Shown here: piece by piece, positions 1 through 9,286 of the stretch
Numbering within the stretch: the first letter of the stretch is position 1
How the letters are laid out: each line of letters starts with the position of its first letter
From: Pedobacter faecalis
GTDB taxonomy: Bacteria; Bacteroidota; Bacteroidia; Sphingobacteriales; Sphingobacteriaceae
Direction: 5' to 3'
Length of the DNA stretch: 64,000 nt
Assembly (NCBI RefSeq): GCF_030182585.1
Contig: NZ_JARXOW010000001.1
Span: 1,798,001-1,862,000, forward strand
Program-made: the position numbers and the translations under genes
The notes under the pieces: model-generated
Database searches by the model: none
The model's input: the letters and a program-made list of their open reading frames with translations, nothing else
What the model was told of the DNA's origin: nothing

Positions 1-1295
1 GAATAAAGTCCGTAGATAAGATTGACTACGCAAACAAGCTTGGCATTGACTTCATCGTTTGTGATCACCACACCCCCGGCGAGGAACTGCCAGACGCCAT
101 AGCCGTCCTGGATCCCAAGCGGGCCGACTGCAATTACCCGTTCAAGGAGCTTTCGGGATGCGGGATCGGTTTTAAACTGGCTCAGGCTTACAGTTTAAGA
201 CATGGCTTGCCAGAAAGCCGTTACCTGTGCTACCTCGATCTGGTGATGGTTAGCATAGCGGCCGATATTGTACCCATCGTTGGCGAAAACAGGGTACTGG
301 CACATCACGGATTGCTTCGGCTGAATGATGATCCCTGCACCGGGCTCAAAGCATTGATGGAAGTATCGGGGCGACCAAAACCCTTTACGATCACGGATGT
401 CGTTTTTTCTCTCGCACCACGAATTAACGCTGCCGGACGCATGGATCATGGTCGCCACGCCGTAGACATGCTGATCTGCACCGAGGAGACAACGGCAAGA
501 GAACGGAGTCAGTTTATAGATAGCCACAATGCCGACCGCAAAAACTCAGACAAAAGCATCACCGCCGAAGCACTAGAACTTATTGCCGATTGTCAGATCC
601 TGACCAGCAAAAAAACCACTGTTGTTTACAACCAGGCCTGGAACAAGGGCGTCATCGGCATTGTAGCATCGCGGCTGATTGAAAACTACTACCGCCCCAC
701 CATTGTGCTAACAGCCTCGAACGGCATGCTGACCGGTTCGGCACGCTCGGTGGAAGGTTTCGATCTGTATGAAGCACTACTGCGCTGCGAAGATCTGCTG
801 GAACAGTTTGGCGGCCATAAGTTTGCCGCGGGACTTACACTGAGGCCCGAAAAAATGCAAGCCTTTTCTGAGCGCTTTGAGGAAGTTGTGAGCCAGACCA
901 TCACAGAAAGCATGCTTTGTCCGGAACTGAAAATAGATGCTCAGATCTCCTTCTCTCAAATCACGCCAAAGTTCCAGCGCATCATTGGCAGAATGGAACC
1001 CTTTGGTCCGCACAACCCTGCACCCCTGTTCATGACCAATCAGGTATATATCGTGTACCCTCCTAAGGTCGTCGGCACAAAACATTTGAAATTGACGCTA
1101 AAACAACAAAATTCCATTATTTTTGAAGGGATAGCATTCGGCCTTGCCGGGTACGAGCATATTTTACAACCAAATCAGCCGTTTTCTGTTTGTTATACAA
1201 TTGAAGAAAATGTCTGGAGGGGCGAAAGGCGCCTGCAACTAAATATAAAGGCTATTAAAATGGATAACCATAACCTCGATGATATTACGAGCTGA
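1..1295 (+). CDS. recJ: RecJ single-stranded-DNA 5'-3' exonuclease, 3' part (5' end outside window)
   Basis: The frame is open from base 3, so the gene begins before the window. The first visible residues include CDHHTPG, the DHH-family metal-binding motif of RecJ, at about bases 57-80. Further on, the DHHA1 region carries the GGHKFAAG motif near base 810, which contacts nucleic acid. An OB-fold-like C-terminal part follows. RecJ degrades single-stranded DNA 5' to 3' in recombination and mismatch repair. The first in-frame ATG (207) lies inside the conserved domain and is not the start. The last 17 bases overlap the start of lptB, which suggests coupled translation. Confidence 0.93.
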   Translation, partial: IKSVDKIDYANKLGIDFIVCDHHTPGEELPDAIAVLDPKRADCNYPFKELSGCGIGFKLAQAYSLRHGLPESRYLCYLDLVMVSIAADIVPIVGENRVLAHHGLLRLNDDPCTGLKALMEVSGRPKPFTITDVVFSLAPRINAAGRMDHGRHAVDMLICTEETTARERSQFIDSHNADRKNSDKSITAEALELIADCQILTSKKTTVVYNQAWNKGVIGIVASRLIENYYRPTIVLTASNGMLTGSARSVEGFDLYEALLRCEDLLEQFGGHKFAAGLTLRPEKMQAFSERFEEVVSQTITESMLCPELKIDAQISFSQITPKFQRIIGRMEPFGPHNPAPLFMTNQVYIVYPPKVVGTKHLKLTLKQQNSIIFEGIAFGLAGYEHILQPNQPFSVCYTIEENVWRGERRLQLNIKAIKMDNHNLDDITS

Positions 1296-2013
1296 GAACC
1301 TGATCAAAAAATATAAACAGCGGACTGTAGTTAACGACGTGTCCTTTAACGTTAGTCAGGGCGAAATCGTAGGCTTGCTGGGCCCTAACGGCGCCGGAAA
1401 AACCACCTCATTTTATATGATCGTTGGCCTTATTAAACCCAATGAAGGCCATATCTATCTGGAAGACCAAGACATTACGAGCGACCCGATGTACCGTCGC
1501 GCCCAGAAAGGCATCGGCTACCTTGCACAAGAAGCATCCGTTTTCAGGAAGCTTTCGGTGGAAGACAACATCATGGCCATTCTCGAAATGACCAGCATGG
1601 GTAAAGAAGAGAGACACGAAAAACTGGAAGAACTGATCAGCGAGTTCAGTCTGCACAAGGTCCGCAAAAACCGCGGCGACCTCCTGTCGGGAGGTGAACG
1701 GCGCAGAACCGAGATCGCAAGGGCACTTGCCGCAAGTCCTAACTTCATACTGCTCGACGAGCCTTTTGCTGGGGTAGACCCCATTGCGGTAGAGGAAATA
1801 CAGACCATCGTCGCCAAACTGAAAGAAAAAAATATCGGGATACTGATCACCGACCACAATGTTCAGGAAACGCTATCTATAACCGACCGCGCCTATCTGC
1901 TTTTCGAAGGAAAAATCCTCGAATCGGGCACACCTGAAGTACTGGCCGCAAACGAGATGGTGAGACGGGTATACCTCGGCTCAAATTTTGTTTTACGCAG
2001 TAAAACCTTATAA
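1279..2013 (+). CDS. lptB: LPS export ABC transporter ATP-binding protein LptB
   Basis: This is a 244-residue ABC ATPase of the usual LptB length. Walker A is GPNGAGKT (residues ~36-43), the signature is LSGGERRR, Walker B is [12 protein letters not shown], and the switch histidine lies in TDHNV. The GERRR signature variant and FAGVDP are typical of LptB. It hydrolyses ATP in the cytoplasm to drive LptFG, which extract lipopolysaccharide from the inner membrane. The ATG sits inside the end of recJ (17-base overlap). The lptF and lptG genes are not in this window. Confidence 0.93.
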   Translation: MILRAENLIKKYKQRTVVNDVSFNVSQGEIVGLLGPNGAGKTTSFYMIVGLIKPNEGHIYLEDQDITSDPMYRRAQKGIGYLAQEASVFRKLSVEDNIMAILEMTSMGKEERHEKLEELISEFSLHKVRKNRGDLLSGGERRRTEIARALAASPNFILLDEPFAGVDPIAVEEIQTIVAKLKEKNIGILITDHNVQETLSITDRAYLLFEGKILESGTPEVLAANEMVRRVYLGSNFVLRSKTL

Positions 2014-2023
2014 TCCCTAAACA

Positions 2024-3538
2024 ATGGCTATTGTTAACTCAATCTTTACCTGGTATATGAAAAAGCGCGTTCATCAGATCGAGCTTTTCATTAAATATCC
2101 TCATGATGTGCAACAGGAGTGGTTCCAAAAACTGATTTCGCAGGCAGAGGATACAGAATGGGGAGAAAAGTACGGGTACCGTTCCATCGAAACCCCTAAG
2201 CAGTTTAAAGAACGCGTGCCGCTGCAAAACTACGACACCCTGAAGCCATACATTGAACGCATGCTCAAGGGAGAGCAAAACATTTTATGGCCCTCAGAAA
2301 TTAAATGGTTTGCCAAGTCGTCGGGCACCACGAGCGACCGCAGCAAATTTATCCCTGTCTCAGAAGAATCTCTGAACGACTGCCACTTCAAAGGCGGAAA
2401 AGATATGCTTTCCATCTTCTGCAATAACCGGCCCAACAATCAGATATTTACAGGTAAGGGACTGGTTCTCGGCGGAAGTCACCAGATCAACCAGTTGAAT
2501 GGAGACTCCTACTACGGTGACCTTTCTGCAGTACTGATCAAAAACCTGCCCGTGTGGGCCGAATACTATCGTACGCCAAACATCTCTATCGCCCTGATGG
2601 ACAACTACGAGGAGAAAATAGAGAAAATGGCGGAAGCTACCATTAAAGAAAACGTCACCAATATCGCCGGCGTACCTACTTGGACCATCGTTCTTGCCAA
2701 AAAGGTTCTGGAGATCACCGGCAAAAGCAACCTGCTCGAGATATGGCCAAACCTGGAGCTTTACATCCATGGTGCAGTGAACTTTAAACCCTATAAAGAA
2801 CAGTTTAAAGAACTCATCCCATCAGCAGGCATGTACTATCTCGAAACATACAACGCCTCCGAGGGTTTCTTTGGCATACAGGACGAAGTCAATTCCGATG
2901 AAATGCTTCTCATGCTCGATTACGGTATTTATTATGAGTTCCTGCCTATCGAAAACCTGGAAGATGAACAACCGGCTACCCTTTCGCTGGACGAGGTCGA
3001 GATCGGTAAAAATTACGCAATCATTATATCTACCAACGGCGGACTCTGGCGGTATATGATCGGCGACACCGTACAATTCACTAATCTTTCCCCATACCGT
3101 ATCCGGATTACCGGTCGTACAAAACATTTCATAAACGCATTCGGCGAGGAAGTGATCATCGATAATGCAGAACAAGCCATATGTCGGGCCTGCGACGCTA
3201 CAAATGCCGTGTTTAAGGATTACACCGCCTGCCCTATTTATTTTTCCGGCAATGAAGCAGGCGGACATGAATGGATCATTGAATTCGACCAGCAGCCCAA
3301 CGACTTCGAGAAGTTTATCGATGTGCTCGACGAAACTTTAAGGGCTGTAAACTCAGACTATGATGCCAAGCGCTTCAAAGACATGGCGCTGAAGCGGCCC
3401 AAGGTGCACAATGCCCCATGCAATACCTTCTACAACTGGTTGAAATCGAAAGGAAAGTTAGGCGGGCAACACAAAGTTCCACGACTTTCCAACGACAGGA
3501 AACACGTAGAAGAAATCCTGCCCCTGCTCGGCATATAG
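2024..3538 (+). CDS. GH3 auxin-responsive promoter family protein (acyl-adenylate-forming enzyme)
   Basis: This 504-residue protein matches bacterial GH3-like proteins. It has FAKSSGTTSDRSKFIPVS (residues ~105-122), the phosphate-binding SSGTT loop of adenylate-forming enzymes, and YNASEGFFG and WRYMIGDT in the adenylation core. Plant GH3 enzymes couple amino acids to jasmonate or auxin; the bacterial substrate is unknown. It starts 10 bases after lptB and may share its transcript. Its stop is 1 base from the stop of the convergent esterase gene, so no terminator separates them. Family assignment is firm, function open. Confidence 0.85.
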   Translation: MAIVNSIFTWYMKKRVHQIELFIKYPHDVQQEWFQKLISQAEDTEWGEKYGYRSIETPKQFKERVPLQNYDTLKPYIERMLKGEQNILWPSEIKWFAKSSGTTSDRSKFIPVSEESLNDCHFKGGKDMLSIFCNNRPNNQIFTGKGLVLGGSHQINQLNGDSYYGDLSAVLIKNLPVWAEYYRTPNISIALMDNYEEKIEKMAEATIKENVTNIAGVPTWTIVLAKKVLEITGKSNLLEIWPNLELYIHGAVNFKPYKEQFKELIPSAGMYYLETYNASEGFFGIQDEVNSDEMLLMLDYGIYYEFLPIENLEDEQPATLSLDEVEIGKNYAIIISTNGGLWRYMIGDTVQFTNLSPYRIRITGRTKHFINAFGEEVIIDNAEQAICRACDATNAVFKDYTACPIYFSGNEAGGHEWIIEFDQQPNDFEKFIDVLDETLRAVNSDYDAKRFKDMALKRPKVHNAPCNTFYNWLKSKGKLGGQHKVPRLSNDRKHVEEILPLLGI

Positions 3539-3539
3539 C

Positions 3540-4391
3540 TTAGCGCGGTAAGGCGCGCGACTTAGCCTTCAGGTCCATAATGCGCTTCACCTCATTCAGC
3601 AAAAGCGGAAAAGCGGGGTATGCCATATTATGCCCATAACCGTCCAGCTCAAATAGTACCGTCTCTTTGTGGCCGGTAAGCTTCATCATTCGCGCCATGT
3701 AAGCGTTCTCCTCATAGCGACCAAGCATCTCCATCTCGCGATTGCCCGTAATAAGAAGCATCGGCGGCGCATCGCCGCGCACATGGTATAGCGGAGCAAA
3801 ACGGTCTACAATAGGCTGTGTTTCCGGAATTTTACTTTCGTTGCGTATAGTGAAATGCGTTATACACTGTCCGCTAAACGGAATAAGGCCCGCAATGCTA
3901 TTTGCATCGATGCCATAAGGTTTAAGGTAATCCTTGTTTAGCCCAACCATCATGGCCAGGTAAGCACCCGCCGAGTGGCCCGACACAAAGATCAGGCTAT
4001 CCGAGCCGCCATACCTGCCAATATTTTTAAAAGTCCAGGCTATGGCCGCAGCCGCGTCTTCAATAATGGAAGCACCCTTAGCCTGTGGCGACAAACGGTA
4101 GGTGACACCCACCACTGCCAGTCCCTTCTCTTTCAAAGCATCAGGAATCTCAATATTGCCCCCAGTCAGTCCCCCGCCATGAAACCATATTACAGTTCCA
4201 TAATTCTTGCGGTTGGCCGGGTAATACACAGAAAGCTTACATCTGGAAGCGAGATAGCTATCGGCTTTAATCCGCGCATCATCGTAATAACCAACCTCCT
4301 TAACAGTATTGTACGTGATCTTATCCTGTGCCTCACTCGCGCTGATACCACCAAAGCATACCAGCAGAAAAAATAAAACTGTGTGTCTCAT
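3540..4391 (-). CDS. Secreted alpha/beta hydrolase (esterase/lipase type)
   Basis: This 283-residue protein has an N-terminal signal peptide ending near ISASEAQ. FHGGG (residues ~70) is the oxyanion-hole motif of the hormone-sensitive-lipase and carboxylesterase branch. GHSAGA carries the nucleophile serine, and GYGHN near the C-terminus supplies the likely catalytic histidine. The acid residue is probably in the ITGNREMEM segment. It probably hydrolyses a small ester in the periplasm; the substrate is unknown. It lies 28 bases downstream of the PfkB kinase gene on the same strand and may be co-transcribed. Confidence 0.8.
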   Translation of the reverse strand: MRHTVLFFLLVCFGGISASEAQDKITYNTVKEVGYYDDARIKADSYLASRCKLSVYYPANRKNYGTVIWFHGGGLTGGNIEIPDALKEKGLAVVGVTYRLSPQAKGASIIEDAAAAIAWTFKNIGRYGGSDSLIFVSGHSAGAYLAMMVGLNKDYLKPYGIDANSIAGLIPFSGQCITHFTIRNESKIPETQPIVDRFAPLYHVRGDAPPMLLITGNREMEMLGRYEENAYMARMMKLTGHKETVLFELDGYGHNMAYPAFPLLLNEVKRIMDLKAKSRALPR

Positions 4392-4419
4392 ACCGATAAA
4401 TATACGGTATTTAAGACAA

Positions 4420-5340
4420 TTAGCCCTCTATGGCAAACGAACTGAGGCTAACAAACTGCTGCACCCTACTGGCCACCTCTTCCTGAGTAAGGTTCAGAAT
4501 CCGCTCCGTGCCAAATTTCTCCACGCAGAACGAAGCAAGCGCAGAGCCGAAAATGATCGCATTCTTCATATTCGTGAAGTTGATCGTACCCACCTTTGCC
4601 AGGTAACCTATAAAGCCACCCGCAAAAGTGTCACCCGCGCCGGTCGGATCAAAAACCTCAGCCAAAGGAAGCGCAGGTGCCGAGAAAATCTTATCCTCGT
4701 GGAACAGCAAAGCACCATGTTCACCTTTCTTGATGATCAGGTACTTAGGCCCCATCTCCAGGATTTTCGAAGCTGCCTTCACCAGCGAGTACTCGCCAGA
4801 CAACTGCCGGGCCTCGGCATCATTAATGGTAAGCACATCGACCATACGGATGGTCTCCTTCAGATCATCCATCATAATGTCCATCCAGAAGTTCATCGTA
4901 TCCAGCACAATAAGTTTAGGACGATTCTTAAGCCTGTTAATGACAGTTTGCTGCACAAGCGGGGTTAAATTTCCCAGCATCAGGTATTCGCAGTCCTGAT
5001 AACTGTCAGGAATAACCGGATCAAAATTTTCAAGCACGTTAAGTTCCGTGGCTAGCGTATCACGGCTATTCATATCATTATGATAGCGGCCCGACCAGAA
5101 GAAAGACTTCTCCCCCTCTTTAATCTGCAATCCCTCTATGTCAATTCCATGCTCGGTAAATTTATTAATGTTATCCTGACCGAAATCCTCGCCCACCACA
5201 CCAACAATTTTAACCTTGTCGTAGAAATAAGAAGCAGCTAAACTGGCATAGGTAGCAGCGCCCCCAACAATTTTATCTGTTTTACCAAATGGTGTCTCCA
5301 ACGCGTCGAAAGCAACAGTTCCTATGATTATCAGGCTCAT
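4420..5340 (-). CDS. PfkB-family carbohydrate/nucleoside kinase
   Basis: This 306-residue protein has the ribokinase/PfkB fold. GGAATYASLAAS lies near residue 26. DPTGAGDTFAGGF (residues ~228-240) holds the catalytic aspartate and anion hole. The N-terminus IIGTVAFDALETPFG fits a subgroup usually labelled sugar kinase or adenosine-kinase-like. It phosphorylates a sugar or nucleoside hydroxyl using ATP; the substrate cannot be read from the sequence. The ATG at 5340 follows an AT-rich leader. Confidence 0.83.
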   Translation of the reverse strand: MSLIIIGTVAFDALETPFGKTDKIVGGAATYASLAASYFYDKVKIVGVVGEDFGQDNINKFTEHGIDIEGLQIKEGEKSFFWSGRYHNDMNSRDTLATELNVLENFDPVIPDSYQDCEYLMLGNLTPLVQQTVINRLKNRPKLIVLDTMNFWMDIMMDDLKETIRMVDVLTINDAEARQLSGEYSLVKAASKILEMGPKYLIIKKGEHGALLFHEDKIFSAPALPLAEVFDPTGAGDTFAGGFIGYLAKVGTINFTNMKNAIIFGSALASFCVEKFGTERILNLTQEEVASRVQQFVSLSSFAIEG

Positions 5341-5470
5341 ATATTTTTTTATAAAATTTTTCGTTACAAATATTGCATAAATAATTTAAAACCCCTAATA
5401 TTGCAGTCCCAAAACAACGGAGCGAATATCTCTCCAACGCTTAAACAAAGCGGTTTTGGTAACCGGACAC

Positions 5471-5544
5471 TCCCGAATAGCTCAGCCGGTTAGAGCATCT
5501 GACTGTTAATCAGAGGGTCGCTGGTTCGAGCCCAGCTTCGGGAG
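5471..5544 (+). tRNA. tRNA-Asn (anticodon GTT)
   Basis: A full cloverleaf can be drawn. The acceptor stem is TCCCGAA/TTCGGGA (5471-5477 with 5537-5543), followed by discriminator G5544. The anticodon stem is TCTGA/TCAGA, with loop CTGTTAA and anticodon GTT at 5505-5507. The T arm is GCTGG-TTCGAGC-CCAGC. CCA is not encoded. A strong hairpin with a T tract follows immediately. Confidence 0.97.
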
Positions 5545-5545
5545 C

Positions 5546-5583
5546 AAAAAGGCAAGCACGTTTTACGGTCGCTTGCCTTTTTT
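5546..5583. terminator. Bidirectional terminator between tRNA-Asn and dinB
   Basis: A perfect 12-bp inverted repeat AAAAAGGCAAGC (5546-5557) / GCTTGCCTTTTT (5571-5582) surrounds a 13-base loop. The A and T ends give a U tract on either strand. It can end both the tRNA transcript and the convergent dinB transcript, whose stop is at 5585. Confidence 0.85.
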
Positions 5584-5584
5584 A

Positions 5585-6685
5585 TTAAAACTCAAACTCC
5601 AGCTGGTCGGGGTCTGTAAACCCTTTACCAGCCGGCCTTGGCTGGTTTGGAACAAACTCACCGAAATTAGAAAGCGAAATCCCCAAAAGCCGTACCGCCT
5701 TACCGTCAATCTGCGCCTCATCCAGCAACTCCATGGCCGTTTGCAGGATCGTAGAAAAATCGCGAACCGCCACAGCTAGCGACCTGCTCCGGGTAATGAG
5801 CTTGAAATCGCTAAACTTGATCTTCAGCGTAATTGTACGTCCTTTTAAGCTTTGCCGTTCCAGACGCTGCGACACCGAATAAGCAATCTTATCAAGCTGG
5901 GTGTACATCTCCTGGGTGGTCGTGAGGTCGTACGAAAAAGTATCTTCGGTTCCCGACGACTTAGGCTCCCGGTGTGTGCGGACCGGCCTATCGTCCAATC
6001 CGCGTACAATATTGTAATAAAACGCGCCCGACTTCCCGAAATACCGGGTCATGTCTTCCTGCGACAACGCCTTCAGATCTGCCCCCGTGTGCAAACCCAT
6101 GCTCTGCATCTTCTTGGCCGTTACCTTTCCCACCCCATAAAACTTCTCCACGGGCAACTGCTCCATAAAAGCCTCAATCTTAGACGGCCCGATAAATGTA
6201 AGTCCGTCGGGTTTATTAATATCAGAAGCCACCTTGGCAACAAACTTAGAGGTAGACACCCCGGCTGAAGCGGTCAGATTCAGCTCCGTTTTTATCGCCT
6301 GTTTAATCTGTTTAGCAATTTCCAGCGCAGAACCGATGTTTAGCTTGTCGGTCGTAACATCCAGATAGGCCTCATCGAGCGAAAGCGGTTCGATCAGATC
6401 AGTATACCGTCTGAATATTTCGCGAATGTGAGCAGAGACGGATTTGTACACCTCAAAACGCGGCTTTACAAAGACTACTTCCGCACAAAGCTGAAGCGCC
6501 TGCCTGGCCGGCATAGCCGATTTAATACCATACTTTCTGGCTTCATAGCTCGCCGCCGCCACCACGCCCCTCCCGCTCGGCGAACCGCCGACCACCACAG
6601 GCTTGCCCTTCAGCTCAGGGAAATCACGCTGTTCCACCGACGCATAAAAGGCATCCATATCCACATGAATAATCTTCCTGGACAT
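5585..6685 (-). CDS. dinB: DNA polymerase IV (Y-family translesion polymerase)
   Basis: This 366-residue protein shows Y-family motifs: VDMDAFYASVEQ (residues ~7-18, first catalytic aspartate), YEARKYGIKSAMP (steric gate region), and SLDEAYLDVT (residues ~101-110, catalytic Asp-Glu). A helix-hairpin-helix thumb (KFYGVGKVTAKKMQSMG) and a little-finger domain follow. No clear beta-clamp motif stands out, although the C-terminal tail is rich in F, P and E. It copies past lesions in the cytoplasm. It lies 19 bases downstream of a cytochrome b5-like gene on the same strand. I saw no LexA-type site upstream. Confidence 0.93.
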   Translation of the reverse strand: MSRKIIHVDMDAFYASVEQRDFPELKGKPVVVGGSPSGRGVVAAASYEARKYGIKSAMPARQALQLCAEVVFVKPRFEVYKSVSAHIREIFRRYTDLIEPLSLDEAYLDVTTDKLNIGSALEIAKQIKQAIKTELNLTASAGVSTSKFVAKVASDINKPDGLTFIGPSKIEAFMEQLPVEKFYGVGKVTAKKMQSMGLHTGADLKALSQEDMTRYFGKSGAFYYNIVRGLDDRPVRTHREPKSSGTEDTFSYDLTTTQEMYTQLDKIAYSVSQRLERQSLKGRTITLKIKFSDFKLITRSRSLAVAVRDFSTILQTAMELLDEAQIDGKAVRLLGISLSNFGEFVPNQPRPAGKGFTDPDQLEFEF

Positions 6686-6704
6686 GCCAATAAAATTAGC
6701 AAAA

Positions 6705-6941
6705 TTATTCCTTCAGCACACCAATTACTGTAAAACGTTCAAAAACCGACTCAGTATGTGGCGCATCGGGCAGTTCGTCGGTCAAGTCCTGCCCCGCCCA
6801 GTGCTCATAATGCTTGCCATTGCGCCAAAGGCGACTTTCAGACACATCGTAGATCAAACCCCGGTATGCTACCCAAATCTGAGGTTTATCCTGACCATTT
6901 CGTAATGCAAGCTGATTTTTTGTATATTTGGGCAATTCCAT
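6705..6941 (-). CDS. Cytochrome b5-like heme/steroid-binding domain protein
   Basis: This 78-residue single-domain protein reads KPQIWVAYRGLIYDVSESRLW, then GKHYEHWAGQDLTDELPDAPHTE. That is the pattern of small bacterial cytochrome b5-like heme/steroid-binding proteins (VAYRGxIYDVS; AGxDLT). Both heme-ligand histidine regions can be proposed (HYEHW and APHTE), but heme binding is not proven. It is upstream of dinB with a 19-base gap, so the two probably share a transcript. No signal peptide, so probably cytoplasmic. Confidence 0.75.
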   Translation of the reverse strand: MELPKYTKNQLALRNGQDKPQIWVAYRGLIYDVSESRLWRNGKHYEHWAGQDLTDELPDAPHTESVFERFTVIGVLKE

Positions 6942-7249
6942 TGGGGTAAAAGTAAAGTTTTACCATCATATATTCCCAAATACTACGGGAATCAAGGATC
7001 GAACAGGCACTGGTAAAGCCCTGCCTTAGATCATGCCACCTATCAAGATAACAACAAAGACGTAACACTGACAGCGTTCGGTCGCCCTATAGCGCGTCAA
7101 CCCCCAGGGTAACCCTATACTCATATTGAAGCGAACAGGCGTTGCTACAAAGGCAGGACTAAAGCAGTGGCAAAGATCGCCGGGCAGCAAGGCTGAATTT
7201 TGGACTTATAAAAGAAATTTGTTAGTATTGATCGCATAAACGATTCCTC
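6942..7249. other. 308-base intergenic region with nothing recognised
   Basis: This lies between the divergent cytochrome b5-like and lipoprotein genes and must hold both promoters. I found no complete TTG-N19/20-TAnnTTTG element, no long inverted repeat and no convincing ORF. Reading frames crossing it lack family features. Confidence 0.4.
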
Positions 7250-8260
7250 ATGAAACGCTCTATACTATTCCTCGGCCTGGCAATATTATTTGGTACGGGC
7301 TGCAATAAACCAGCGCCGGCTCTCCCCTACAACATGAGAGATCCAAAGGTAATGATACAAACTGTGGTAAAGGGTTTGGCGGGAGCCGACAGCGTAAGGA
7401 TTTTCAGAGAGGCCTTGAGTAACCTCAGCCTATCCGCCGAGGAAACTGCAGACGGAATAACCGTATTGCCTCCGCTAAACGGAGAAATGGCTCAAGGCAA
7501 TATGGTAGGCAGGGAAGCTGGAAAACTTACAGAGCTCACTGCCAATGCCCTTAAGGACCATATCATAAAAGGGGTATACAACCAATACGAATTGCATAAT
7601 GGCAGGACTTTCACCACTTTAAGCGGCAAAACCCTTAAGATAAGCAGACGTGCCGATACCGTATGGGTAAACGGAATACAAATAGGTCGCAAACAAGCGG
7701 TGTTGACCGACGACCAGGCCATACATATCATCAAACGGGCCATCACCCCATCCAATATTAACGACCCGCTGGAAACGACAACTTTCGACATTACCGTGTG
7801 GGACAGCAGCGAATGGAGCCCGCAGCACCCGAAAGGAAAAACCGTAGAGGGCGCCCTCGTGGAACTTTATAAAACCCAGCTGGATTTCACGGCCGGCAAA
7901 CTGGCTTACAAAACGTTGACCGGGAACAATGGCCTAGCCCACTTTCCGAAATTGAAACCCGGACGCTATTACATCCATACCGAAATGGCCGGGAAAAGTA
8001 ACGTATGGGTGAAAAGGACGTACGAAGGCCCTATCCTGGCAGGGCCGGCTATTAAGGGAATTTTCCAGTCGGACGCCGAGGCCGCAGGGGCACCCACGCA
8101 GGAAGGGCCAGTTGCCGGAAACCTGAGGTGGATAGACTTAAATGGCGATAATAAGATCGACGTTAGTGATTACTTTTCGATGCCATACGAAAACTTTGGG
8201 ACGATAGACGGCTTGACCAGAAAGGCCGACATTACGATAGGGAAATATCTTAATCGCTAG
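7250..8260 (+). CDS. Lipoprotein with C-terminal dockerin/EF-hand-like calcium loop
   Basis: This 336-residue protein begins with a lipoprotein signal (ILFGTGC; Cys18 would be lipidated). The N-terminal ~150 residues are unrecognised. The middle (residues ~200-260, GALVELYKTQL to LKPGRYYIHTEM) resembles the beta-sandwich carboxypeptidase-regulatory/CnaB fold. Near the C-terminus, WIDLNGDNKIDVSDY (residues ~300-314) is a canonical DxNxDxxxDxxD calcium loop as in dockerin repeats; only one is visible. It should be outer-membrane anchored. It precedes an ECF sigma gene by 47 bases, but no functional link is shown. Confidence 0.6.
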   Translation: MKRSILFLGLAILFGTGCNKPAPALPYNMRDPKVMIQTVVKGLAGADSVRIFREALSNLSLSAEETADGITVLPPLNGEMAQGNMVGREAGKLTELTANALKDHIIKGVYNQYELHNGRTFTTLSGKTLKISRRADTVWVNGIQIGRKQAVLTDDQAIHIIKRAITPSNINDPLETTTFDITVWDSSEWSPQHPKGKTVEGALVELYKTQLDFTAGKLAYKTLTGNNGLAHFPKLKPGRYYIHTEMAGKSNVWVKRTYEGPILAGPAIKGIFQSDAEAAGAPTQEGPVAGNLRWIDLNGDNKIDVSDYFSMPYENFGTIDGLTRKADITIGKYLNR

Positions 8261-8307
8261 CATTGCCCTACCGGCATATGTATGCTTTTCATTAACTTAG
8301 ACGCAAC

Positions 8308-8886
8308 TTGTCAGTTTTGAAAACCTACAGCGGATATACCGAGCAGGAACTTGTTGCCTTGCTTACGCAGGGCGATGAGGCTGCGTATACCGAGATTTAC
8401 AACCGGTACGAGGCCCTGGTGTATACGTTTACTTACAAGCGTACCGATGATAAGGAAGAAGCCAGGGATATCGTCCATGAGGTTTTCCTGTACCTCTGGG
8501 AACAGCGGCAAAGCCTGCATTTTACCAACGGGATACTTCCATTCATTTATACTTCTGTCAAAAACAAAATCCTGAACCGGATAAAGCATAAAACAGTGTC
8601 GGCCAGGTATCTGGATGCCTTTCAAAGTTACCTGGAGTTTAATGACAACAGTGCTGATCATCTGCTGAGGCATAAGGAACTGGCCGCATTGATTGAGAAA
8701 GAGATCGCTGCCCTGCCCACTAAAATGCGGCAGGTGTTTGAGTTGAGCCGCAATACCAATTACACCCGAAAGGAAATTGCCGCTGCATTGGAAATTTCAG
8801 AAGAAACGGTAAAAAGTCATATGCACCATGCGCTTAAGATCTTGAAAGCGAAGTTGGGTTCGCTGATGTTGCTCGTGTTTATGTAA
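8308..8886 (+). CDS. ECF RNA polymerase sigma factor (SusC/FecR-associated type), TTG start
   Basis: This 192-residue ECF sigma has region 2 (GDEAAYTEIYNRYEALVY to EEARDIVHEVFLYLWEQR, residues ~24-73) and region 4 (LPTKMRQVFELSRNTNYTRKEIAAALEISEETVKSHMHHALKIL, residues ~138-180). Such factors in Bacteroidota pair with a FecR anti-sigma and switch on an adjacent susCD operon. An in-frame stop at 8293-8295 and the absence of any early ATG leave TTG at 8308 as the best start. The expected partner fecR lies 4.5 kb downstream, beyond an arsenic/toxin insert. Confidence 0.88.
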   Translation: MSVLKTYSGYTEQELVALLTQGDEAAYTEIYNRYEALVYTFTYKRTDDKEEARDIVHEVFLYLWEQRQSLHFTNGILPFIYTSVKNKILNRIKHKTVSARYLDAFQSYLEFNDNSADHLLRHKELAALIEKEIAALPTKMRQVFELSRNTNYTRKEIAAALEISEETVKSHMHHALKILKAKLGSLMLLVFM

Positions 8887-8912
8887 GCTAGAAAAAATTT
8901 TTCTGAAAAACG

Positions 8913-8959
8913 TTTGCGCAACCATTTGGTTGTATTTATATTTGGCAACCATTTGGTTG
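8913..8959 (+). promoter_or_regulatory. Promoter and double operator of the ArsR/SRPBCC pair
   Basis: TTTG (8913-8916), a 20-base spacer and TATATTTG (8937-8944) form a full Bacteroidota promoter. Two identical 14-bp palindromes CAACCATTTGGTTG lie at 8919-8932 (between the boxes) and 8946-8959 (over the expected start of transcription), 27 bases apart. The second ends 4 bases before the ATG of the ArsR-type gene. The placement fits autorepression by that regulator. Confidence 0.75.
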
Positions 8960-8963
8960 TATT

Positions 8964-9281
8964 ATGATAGAGAGAAGAGATGTTTTTCAGGCTATTGCCG
9001 ATCCGACGAGGCGAATGATCATTACCAAGCTGTCGCACGGAGCGCTCAATATTGCGCAGATCGGTGAAGATTTTGGCATGAGCAGGCAGGCGATTGCTAA
9101 GCACATCAAGATTCTGCATGAATGCGGGATCGTATCGATGAAGCAGCGGGGACGGGAACAGGTGTGTGAGGCGAAACTGGAAAAGCTGGATGAAGTGACC
9201 GACTGGGTGAGCGAATCGCGGAAGCTGTGGAAGCAGCGGTTTGACAAGCTCGACAAATTCCTTGAAACGATTAAAAAATAA
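8964..9281 (+). CDS. ArsR/SmtB-family winged-helix repressor
   Basis: This 105-residue protein begins FQAIADPTRRMIITKL, the classic ArsR N-terminus. Its recognition helix region is MSRQAIAKHIKILHECGIV (residues ~45-63). It has no paired cysteines of a metal site (only Cys58 and Cys76), so it belongs to the non-metal group that is encoded next to SRPBCC proteins. The partner gene follows 5 bases later. Two CAACCATTTGGTTG palindromes in its promoter are the probable operators. Confidence 0.85.
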   Translation: MIERRDVFQAIADPTRRMIITKLSHGALNIAQIGEDFGMSRQAIAKHIKILHECGIVSMKQRGREQVCEAKLEKLDEVTDWVSESRKLWKQRFDKLDKFLETIKK

Positions 9282-9286
9282 CGGAT

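Noticed and set aside
1408-1859. Long minus-strand frames inside lptB
   Set aside because: They are antisense shadows of a strongly conserved gene and carry no family motif.
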